From Streptomyces sp. CA-210063 (GTDB lineage: Bacteria; Actinomycetota; Actinomycetes; Streptomycetales; Streptomycetaceae): a stretch of DNA of 64,000 nucleotides. Below, piece by piece: positions 26,289 to 32,463 of the stretch. The DNA lies in contig NZ_CP102512.1 in assembly GCF_024612015.1 (NCBI RefSeq), forward strand, positions 2,046,001 through 2,110,000. Reading direction: 5' to 3'. The notes under the pieces are model-generated. The model was not told where the DNA came from and did not search any database. It saw only the letters and a program-made list of their open reading frames with translations. Both the position numbers and the translations under genes were made by a program. Positions within the stretch are counted from its first letter, which is position 1; the number at the start of each line of letters is the position of its first letter.

Positions 26289-28367
26289 TCACCTGGGCTC
26301 GCCTGCGCTGACGAAGCGATCGAGATCTGTGAGGACGCGATGGACCTCGGCCACCGCGCTGTCGTTCCCGACTTGGGTGTAGGCATCTTCGAGTTGCTGC
26401 AGAATCGCGCGAACGGAACGGGAGTTGCCGAGTGCTTCTTCGGCTCGCCATGCACGTTCCAACCAGGTGCAGCCTTTCTCGAGGTCTCCGGACCTGACTC
26501 CGGCTGTCCCGAGGACTCGCAGGGCGAGCGCGCGGCCGTACGCGTTCGCCCTTTCCTCGCACATCGCCAGGCTACGCAGGCCCAGGTCTTCGGCCCAGGT
26601 GTAGCGTCCCAGCTCGATGAGGGCGCGTGCGGCGTCGTACAAGCCTCGTGCTTCGCGCACGGCGTTGTCGTTGCGCCGGGATTCTCTGGCGGCGCGCAGG
26701 CCCCAGCGCAGGGCCTGGTGGTAGGAGCCGGAGCGGAGTGAGAGTTCGGCCATGGCGTGCTGGGTGGAGGCTGTCTGGCTGCTGTCTCCGCGGGCACTTT
26801 CAATGCTGAGGGCCGTCAGGAGCTGTTCCTTTGCGGAGTCGAGCCGTCCGGCGTCGGCGAGCGCCCTTCCCAGGCCGCGCCGGCAGTGGGCCTCCATCGG
26901 GTGGTCGCCGGCCACGGCCGCTTGGAGGGCGCGTTCTTGGACCTCAAGGGTTTTGGGGACGTCTTGTCGCCAGTAGAGGTAGGTGTTGACGCACCAGGCG
27001 AAGCGGGTGACGAACTCGCAGTCGTGGGTGTCTGATGCTTCGTCCATCAGGCGGACCATGGATGGTGTGATGGTGCTGAACCAGGTGAGTGCCTCGGGAA
27101 CGGTGAATCGGACCTCGCCAGCGATCCGTTCTGCTGTGTCTCCCAGCGCGATCGGTGCGCGGTTGGGGTCGATCGCTTGGTCGGCTGCGAAGCTGAGCGC
27201 GAGGTAGGTGGTGCGGATCCGGCGGGCGATGTCGGTCTGTTGTTCAGCGTTCAGTACTTGGGCGCGCGTCTCAGACAGGTACGCCCGGATGATGTCGTGC
27301 ATGCGGTAGTGCCCTCGGCTGATCTCGTCGATCAGTGAGGCGAGAGTCAGTGCGCGCAGGGTCCGGTCGCATCTGGATTCGTCCTGGTCGAGGACGAGGC
27401 GCAGCACGGCGCTGGAGAGCTCGGTGTTGGGCAACATCGATGCTGCGTACAGGACGTACTTGGTTTCGGGATCGAGGTCTTCGACGGACCAAGAGACGAC
27501 TCTTCCGACCTCTATGCCGAGATCAGCGTCGTCGAGGAACCGCAGGGGGGTGTCTCCGGACTGGATTCCTGCGAGTGCGTCCTGGAGGTCCCAAGTGGTG
27601 TGGACGGCGAGTTTGGCGGCGACGATGGCGAGCGCCAGTGGGTGTCCTTCCAGCAGTTCGACGATGCGGGTCGCGCTGTGGTTGTCCCTGCCGACGCGGA
27701 CGAAGCCCACGCGTTCCGCGAGCAGTTCGATGCCTTCTTCGATGCTGAGCAGGGGCAATTTGAGGACCTGAGCCTGGTGCCGAATGATCATTTCCGGGAT
27801 GGCGCGTCGACTTGTGACAATAAGGCTGGAGCCCACGCCAGGGACGAGTTCTTTGACATCGTCGTATGTCGACACGTTGTCAATTATTACCAGGCACTTC
27901 TTTCCTGCTGTCGCTGCGAGGAAGGCGTTGCCCCATCCTGTGTCATCGGTCAAGTCGGAGCGGCTTACGCCAAGCGCGGCCAGGAAGGTGCGCAGCGCGT
28001 CACGGGGTTCCACCCTCGGGGCATTCGAATATGCCTGCATGTCGACGAAGAACTGCCCGTCGGGGTAATTTTCCAGCCGCGATCCCGACCATGCGAGTGC
28101 CAGAGTGGTCTTGCCCGATCCGGCCAGTCCCCACAGCACACAGCACCGGGATCCCAGGGATCCCATGGCGTCGTCCATGGCTTTCAGGAGGTGCGACCGG
28201 CCGATGACCCGGCCCACGCCGCCGGGCAGCATATGCGGTACTTCAGCACGGTTCACCGAGGGTGATCGCTGGACATATATAGGACCTGACGACCCCACCT
28301 GCAGCAGCTGATTCGCCGACAGGCGTTCCGCAATATTATGTGGACCGCCTTCCTGTTCGGGATTCAC
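26289..28367 (-). CDS. NB-ARC/TPR STAND-family ATPase
   Basis: A 692-residue signal-transduction ATPase. The NB-ARC core has the P-loop GLAGSGKT (80-87), Walker B CLVIID (158-163), sensor IVTSRR (183-188), GHPLA (241-245) and a canonical MHD motif (356-358). Residues about 440-690 are TPR repeats that would sense a ligand or partner. No DNA-binding domain is present, unlike SARP-type STAND regulators, so a conflict or switch role is more likely. The GTG start at 28367 has AAGG six bases upstream. The first 35 residues (LLQVGSSGPIYVQ) resemble the tail of the small upstream protein. Confidence 0.88.
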   Translation of the reverse strand: MNPEQEGGPHNIAERLSANQLLQVGSSGPIYVQRSPSVNRAEVPHMLPGGVGRVIGRSHLLKAMDDAMGSLGSRCCVLWGLAGSGKTTLALAWSGSRLENYPDGQFFVDMQAYSNAPRVEPRDALRTFLAALGVSRSDLTDDTGWGNAFLAATAGKKCLVIIDNVSTYDDVKELVPGVGSSLIVTSRRAIPEMIIRHQAQVLKLPLLSIEEGIELLAERVGFVRVGRDNHSATRIVELLEGHPLALAIVAAKLAVHTTWDLQDALAGIQSGDTPLRFLDDADLGIEVGRVVSWSVEDLDPETKYVLYAASMLPNTELSSAVLRLVLDQDESRCDRTLRALTLASLIDEISRGHYRMHDIIRAYLSETRAQVLNAEQQTDIARRIRTTYLALSFAADQAIDPNRAPIALGDTAERIAGEVRFTVPEALTWFSTITPSMVRLMDEASDTHDCEFVTRFAWCVNTYLYWRQDVPKTLEVQERALQAAVAGDHPMEAHCRRGLGRALADAGRLDSAKEQLLTALSIESARGDSSQTASTQHAMAELSLRSGSYHQALRWGLRAARESRRNDNAVREARGLYDAARALIELGRYTWAEDLGLRSLAMCEERANAYGRALALRVLGTAGVRSGDLEKGCTWLERAWRAEEALGNSRSVRAILQQLEDAYTQVGNDSAVAEVHRVLTDLDRFVSAGEPR

Positions 28368-28446
28368 TGAGCCTTGCCTCCAGTCCTTTGTCCACGGCGC
28401 GGGCCAGATCCGTCCCTAGCACTTCGTATTCCCGCTGCGTTGTGCG

Positions 28447-28773
28447 TCACATCGAGACGTTACCAACGTTTTGGGCCTGAATGAGTTTCTGCACATTGCT
28501 GGATGTCACGGAGTTGTTGACGCCAGCGGACATGGAAAGCCTGTGCAGATGGTCCCGGAACGTTGGGTTCTGACTCGCGTGTGTGGACAGCAGGGCGTGG
28601 AGTTCACGCCTGTCATCCGCGGAGAGAGCTCCTCGTTCCGCTCGGGCCAGGACTTCTGGTTCCTGTGAAGGCTCCTGATTTCCGTCAAGGTGGCGGCGGA
28701 TGAGGTCGATGAGCGCAGCGCCGGACCCTTCGGAAATCTTGGCGAGCGCAGCAGTCACAATGGCCTCTGTCAC
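28447..28773 (-). CDS. Small helical adaptor-like protein upstream of the NB-ARC gene
   Basis: 108 residues, GTG start with GGGAGAG upstream. Residues 1-75 are helical and charged (ALAKISEGSGAALIDLIRR; SADDRRELHALLSTHASQNPTFRDHLHRL). The tail NNSVTSSNVQKLIQAQNVGNVSM has the polar, strand-like Q-x-N-V-G-N-V pattern often found on small proteins beside actinobacterial STAND ATPases. It is the first gene of the cassette, 79 bp before the ATPase. A bait or adaptor role is inferred from position and the shared tail motif. Confidence 0.7.
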   Translation of the reverse strand: MTEAIVTAALAKISEGSGAALIDLIRRHLDGNQEPSQEPEVLARAERGALSADDRRELHALLSTHASQNPTFRDHLHRLSMSAGVNNSVTSSNVQKLIQAQNVGNVSM

Positions 28774-28916
28774 GCGTCACTCTCCCTGATTGAGTTGGCA
28801 GGACCGGACAGGCCAGGGCGGGTTGGCAAGAAAGCAGGTGCAGGTAACGGTACCCTCCGCCTTGGCTGCCAGAAGCACAATCCGCAAGAAGAAACGATTC
28901 TTCTGACGGCTGCTCT

Positions 28917-29175
28917 TTACCTGGCAGCGATGGCGAAACGGCGGTCTCCGTATGCCCATGATCGACGCGGCGCGCTACCTCGTCGACAACGGCATCAAGT
29001 GGCGGGGCGAGGCTGCACGACCGGCTGCGCGGAGCTGTCCGCGTCAGAGAGGTGCGGCAGAGCTGTCGGCCATGAAGCGCGATAGGCGCACTAGCCCTCA
29101 GTTCAAACCTCCGCCGCCTTGGGTAAGGTGAGCCTTACCTGGCAGCGATGGTGAAACGGCGGTCTCCGTATGCCC
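28917..29175. repeat. 41-bp direct repeat flanking a transposase scrap
   Basis: Copies at 28917-28957 and 29135-29175 differ at one base. Each reads like the start of an IS5-type transposase, since the copy-2 frame begins M-V-K-R-R-S-P-Y. Between them, 28958-29006 encodes MIDAARYLVDNGIKWRG, a characteristic internal segment of such transposases. The region is thus a scar of one or two deleted insertion sequences. The right copy overlaps the iron box and the start codon of the FhuF-like gene. Confidence 0.65.
29122..29139. promoter_or_regulatory. Iron box (DmdR/IdeR-type operator)
   Basis: GGTAAGGTGAGCCTTACC, a near-perfect palindrome of the DtxR/IdeR class (arms GGTAAGG/CCTTACC), 31 bp before the ATG of the siderophore reductase. 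It predicts repression by Fe(II)-loaded DmdR1 and induction in iron starvation. Confidence 0.8.
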
Positions 29176-30042
29176 CAGTCAGCACCGGCACCGGCACCGG
29201 CACCCACTTCGCGAACGTCCCCCGTGACAGCCGCGTACGCCCGCCTGACCGAGGTTCTGCCGGTGATGAGCGTGACAGAACTCTCCCCCGGTGATCCATT
29301 GCCCGATGGTGAGGGATGGGTCAGCGCCGCCGGACTCGCGGCGGCCGGACCCGAGCTCGACGCGTTCCTCGCGTGGGACGAGGCCCAGGTACTGCGGGAC
29401 TACGGCCGCAAGGGCCGCCCGGACGTGGTGGCGACGTTCGGGCTGCACCGGTACTCCTGGTACGCCTGTCTGCTCTTCACGGTCCCCTGGTTCCTGCAGC
29501 GCCGGGTGCCGCGCTTCCCGGCCGAGCATGTCGCGTTCCAGCGCGAGCAGAGCCGGCTGGTGGTGCGGGGCGAAACGTTCAGCTGCCTGCCGGGCGATCC
29601 GGCGGCCGGTGAGCCGGGCGCCCGGGTGGTCCCGGACGAGGAGGCACTGCGGGCCGAGGTCCGGGCGGCGTTCGCCGAGCACATAGAACCGGTACTCGGC
29701 GGCTTCGGCCCGAGGATGCGGCGGCGTGGCCGCGCGCTGTGGGGCATGGCGACCGACGAGATCGTCGAGGGCATCTGGTACATCGCCGAACTCCTCGGCG
29801 CGGACGAGCAGGAGCGCTGCCGACGCGAGCTGGAGCTGTTGCTGCCGGGCGCGACCCGGCCGTACGTAGGGGCCGCGGGGTTCCGTGAACTGACCGGCCC
29901 CGGCGGTGAGTCGCTGCCCACCCGGGACCGGGCGAGCTGCTGCATGTTCTACACGCTGGCCCCGGAGGACACCTGCGTCACCTGCCCGCGCACCTGCGAG
30001 GCGGACCGGATCGCCAAACTGACGGCCGCCGCCACCACTTGA
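29170..30042 (+). CDS. FhuF-like (2Fe-2S) ferric siderophore reductase
   Basis: A 290-residue protein that would reduce ferric siderophores in the cytosol to release iron. The diagnostic C-terminal 2Fe-2S motif is present: CC-x10-C-x2-C (CCMFYTLAPEDTCVTC, residues about 257-272). The middle part (RYSWYACLLFTVPWFLQRRVP; GMATDEIVEGIWYIAELLG) matches the FhuF-like fold. The Ala-Pro repeat near the N-terminus (APAPAPAPT) suggests a later start may be used, for example the GTG at 29224. An iron box lies directly upstream; no transport genes are adjacent. Confidence 0.87.
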   Translation: MPQSAPAPAPAPTSRTSPVTAAYARLTEVLPVMSVTELSPGDPLPDGEGWVSAAGLAAAGPELDAFLAWDEAQVLRDYGRKGRPDVVATFGLHRYSWYACLLFTVPWFLQRRVPRFPAEHVAFQREQSRLVVRGETFSCLPGDPAAGEPGARVVPDEEALRAEVRAAFAEHIEPVLGGFGPRMRRRGRALWGMATDEIVEGIWYIAELLGADEQERCRRELELLLPGATRPYVGAAGFRELTGPGGESLPTRDRASCCMFYTLAPEDTCVTCPRTCEADRIAKLTAAATT

Positions 30043-30051
30043 CGGACCCTC

Positions 30052-30097
30052 GCGATCGCCGGGATGCTCCTCGCCGGAGCAACCCCCCGGCGATCGC
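30052..30097 (+). terminator. Strong terminator hairpin after the ferric reductase
   Basis: GCGATCGCCGGG (30052-30063) pairs perfectly with CCCGGCGATCGC (30086-30097), nine bases after the stop codon. Confidence 0.75.
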
Positions 30098-30380
30098 CCG
30101 CGGCATGTGCCGTAAGATCAACTCCGGGTGGGACCCTCGTTGGGTTACAGGTGGTTCACAAATTCCTCACTTGCCGCAGGAACTTTCCGTTGAACCACTC
30201 GAACGGGTAATCTCACTCGCACTCAACTCCCGTCCCTCGCGCGGTAGTTCGAGCAGAATGCCGCCTGGCGTCACTCATTGCACTTCTTTGGCGGTCTCTT
30301 GCCCCGAAACCCCCTGAGGGCCGCGAGGATTGGGCCACTATGGCGGGCGTTACGCCCTATCCCAATGCAAGGGACCCCTG
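30098..30380. other. Leader and promoter region of the DUF2637 gene
   Basis: 283 bp without a gene, AT-richer than its surroundings around 30150-30200 (GGTTCACAAATTCCTCACTTG). It probably holds the promoter of the gene starting at 30381. I see no recognised operator. Confidence 0.35.
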
Positions 30381-31439
30381 ATGAGATTGACCGACATATC
30401 GCTGAACTGGCTGCTTCCGGGCGCCGTACTGCTCCTGGGCATGCTGGCGGCGGTTGCGGTGCTCGCGCGCGGCAAGCGCTCCGGGGAGCACGCGAAGACC
30501 GAGGATTCGTGGGAACGCAGTGAGGAGCGCCGCAGGCGCAAGGAGGCCCTGTACGGCACGGCCTCCTACATCCTCCTCTTCTGCTGTGCGGCGGTCGCCG
30601 CCGCGCTCTCCTTCCGCGGCCTGGTCGGCTTCGGCGAGCAGAACCTGGGCCTCACCAACGGGTGGCAGTACCTGGTTCCGTTCGGCCTGGACGGTGCCGC
30701 CATGTTCTGCTCGGTGCTCGCTGTGCGCGAGGCCAGCCACGGTGACGCGGCCCTCGGCTCGCGGATACTCGTATGGACGTTCGCCGGTGCGGCGGCCTGG
30801 TTCAACTGGGTGCACGCGCCCAGGGGCCTCGGCCACGACGGCGCCCCGCAGTTCTTCGCCGGCATGTCCATGTCCGCCGCGGTCCTCTTCGACCGCGCGC
30901 TGAAGCAGACCCGCCGGGCCGCGCTGCGCGAGCAGGGCCTCGTGCCGCGTCCGCTGCCGCAGATCCGTGTCGTCCGCTGGCTGCGGGCCCCGCGTGAGAC
31001 GTACAAGGCCTGGTCGCTCATGCTCCTGGAGGGTGTGCGCAGCCTGGACGAGGCCGTGGACGAGGTGCGCGAGGACAAGCGGATCAAGGCCGAGAGCCGT
31101 ACGCGCAAGCGCGAGCAGGAGCGTCTGGAGCGCGCCCATCTCAAGGCCATCAGCCGGGGCCACCGGGGCCTGCCCGGTCGTGGCGGCGGCGGCGGTGGCG
31201 GCGGGCGCCAGGTGGACACCACCGTGGAGCGCGTGCCCGCGGCTCAGGTCGCCTCGGAGCCTGCCATATCGACGCCGGATCAGCTGCCCGTACGTTCGCG
31301 TCCCTCCCTGCAGCCCGTACGCAACGGCTCTGACAAGTCGTACACCGTCGACCTCACCGCGGAGGACGACACCATGGCCCTGCCGCGGCTCGACTCCCTG
31401 GAGCGCAAGCTCAAGGACCTGGAGCAGCAGTTCGGCTGA
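30381..31439 (+). CDS. DUF2637 (SpdB-like) membrane protein
   Basis: A 352-residue protein with four or five membrane segments in the first 190 residues (LLPGAVLLLGMLAAVAVLA; YILLFCCAAVAAALSFRGLVGF; LVPFGLDGAAMFCSVLAVREA; ILVWTFAGAAAWFNWVHAP), matching DUF2637, a family related to SpdB spread proteins of conjugative plasmids and common in Streptomyces chromosomes. A charged coiled-coil (about 205-260), a Gly run and a Pro-rich tail follow. AAGGGA lies seven bases before the ATG. No transfer genes are nearby, so a chromosomal role is likely. Confidence 0.83.
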   Translation: MRLTDISLNWLLPGAVLLLGMLAAVAVLARGKRSGEHAKTEDSWERSEERRRRKEALYGTASYILLFCCAAVAAALSFRGLVGFGEQNLGLTNGWQYLVPFGLDGAAMFCSVLAVREASHGDAALGSRILVWTFAGAAAWFNWVHAPRGLGHDGAPQFFAGMSMSAAVLFDRALKQTRRAALREQGLVPRPLPQIRVVRWLRAPRETYKAWSLMLLEGVRSLDEAVDEVREDKRIKAESRTRKREQERLERAHLKAISRGHRGLPGRGGGGGGGGRQVDTTVERVPAAQVASEPAISTPDQLPVRSRPSLQPVRNGSDKSYTVDLTAEDDTMALPRLDSLERKLKDLEQQFG

Positions 31440-31455
31440 TCCCGAACCGCACATC

Positions 31456-31495
31456 GGACCGGGGCGCGGCATCATGCCGCGCCCCGGTCCGTTTT
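31456..31495 (+). terminator. Rho-independent terminator
   Basis: A 16-bp perfect stem (31456-31471 with 31475-31490, loop TCA) followed by GTTTT, 17 bases after the DUF2637 stop. The strongest terminator in the window. Confidence 0.9.
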
Positions 31496-31534
31496 CACGT
31501 TTCGGCGTCCTCTTCCGAAGCGGGCCGGCTGTCG

Positions 31535-31987
31535 CTACGTCAGGCCGCCGTCGAGGTCGAACCACACCGCCTTGCCCACTCCGTGCGCCCGTACCCCCCA
31601 GGCGTCGGCGAGGGACTGTACGAGGAGGAGGCCGCGTCCGTGGGTGCCGTCGTCGGCGTTCGGCATCCGCGGTTTGGGCCTGCGTCCCACGAAGTCCCGT
31701 ACCTCCACGTGGAGTCCGCGCGGTGAGACGGTGGCGGTCAGCACCGCGTCGTGGTCGGTGTGGATGAGCGCGTTGGTGACCAGCTCGCTCGTCAGCAGTT
31801 CCGCTATCTCCGATCTTTCCGGCCGCCCCCATTGCCGTAGCAGCTCCCGCAGGGCTCTACGGGCCTCGGGCACCGCCCTCAGGTCGGCCCGCCCGAGTCT
31901 GCGCCTGAGCTGTCCGGCACCGGCCTGGTCCGTCCCGTTGTCGGTCGCTTCCCCCACCGCTTCTGCCGAGGAGGCCCCGATCGCCAT
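31535..31987 (-). CDS. Anti-sigma-factor-type histidine-kinase-like ATPase
   Basis: A 150-residue RsbW/SpoIIAB-like protein of the large Streptomyces HATPase_c_2 group. The N-box is ELLTSELVTNALIHT, the G1 box is VRDFVGRRP, and the G2 box is GTHGRGLLLVQSLADAWG. Such proteins bind ATP and either sequester a sigma factor or phosphorylate an anti-anti-sigma protein. The ATG at 31987 has GGGAG eight bases upstream; ATG at 32017 is an alternative start. The nearby PP2C-like gene could act in the same partner-switching pathway. Confidence 0.83.
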   Translation of the reverse strand: MAIGASSAEAVGEATDNGTDQAGAGQLRRRLGRADLRAVPEARRALRELLRQWGRPERSEIAELLTSELVTNALIHTDHDAVLTATVSPRGLHVEVRDFVGRRPKPRMPNADDGTHGRGLLLVQSLADAWGVRAHGVGKAVWFDLDGGLT

Positions 31988-32463
31988 GGGACCGCTCCCT
32001 CGCGCCTGCCTCTTCATGACCCCCGCCCACACGCCGATGACGCTTCCCCTCCCGCTCGAACACGTACACGGGGATCCATGCCCCGTCCGGAACGCGGCAC
32101 TCATGTCGAATCGTCAACGACCCTCCGTACGCTTTCAAACGCACAGAGTCAAGCCAGCTATCAGTACCTTGTGAGAGCTCTTCCCGCCCCGGAAAATCAC
32201 CGCACACACCGACGAACCCGGCACCCCACCCCACTCCGGACGCCCCGGTCCGACCGCCGCCGTCGGGCCCAACTGCCCGTGCGGGGCCGCCGATCCGGCC
32301 GTATACCACCGGGGCACGGCTGCCGTACGCGTACGGCAGCCGCCGCCCGAGACCGGTCACTCGCCCCGATGATGTTGTTTGGCCGGAACCCTGCGCTTGG
32401 TACAGGCCAACCTGCGGCCGAGCGCGGCTGGTTGACGCCTGTTCCTGTCGGCCGTGGTCGTCG
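31988..32463. other. Spacer with one doubtful small frame
   Basis: No firm gene. A minus-strand frame from a GTG at 32144 to 31857 reads naturally at first (VRLKAYGGSLTIRHECRVPD, then GAWIPVYVFEREGKRHRR) and then becomes low-complexity where it overlaps the ATPase gene. It may be a small real protein or chance. Confidence 0.3.

Noticed and set aside
28374..28446. A possible tiny frame (EYEVLGTDLARAVDKGLEAR) between the adaptor and ATPase genes
   Set aside because: It has an in-frame stop just upstream and no start codon with a ribosome site; it also overlaps the ATPase start.
31857..32144. A 95-codon minus-strand frame starting VRLKAYGGSL
   Set aside because: The first 45 residues look protein-like, but no ribosome site is seen and the rest overlaps the anti-sigma ATPase as low-complexity sequence. 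Kept only as a note in the spacer entry.
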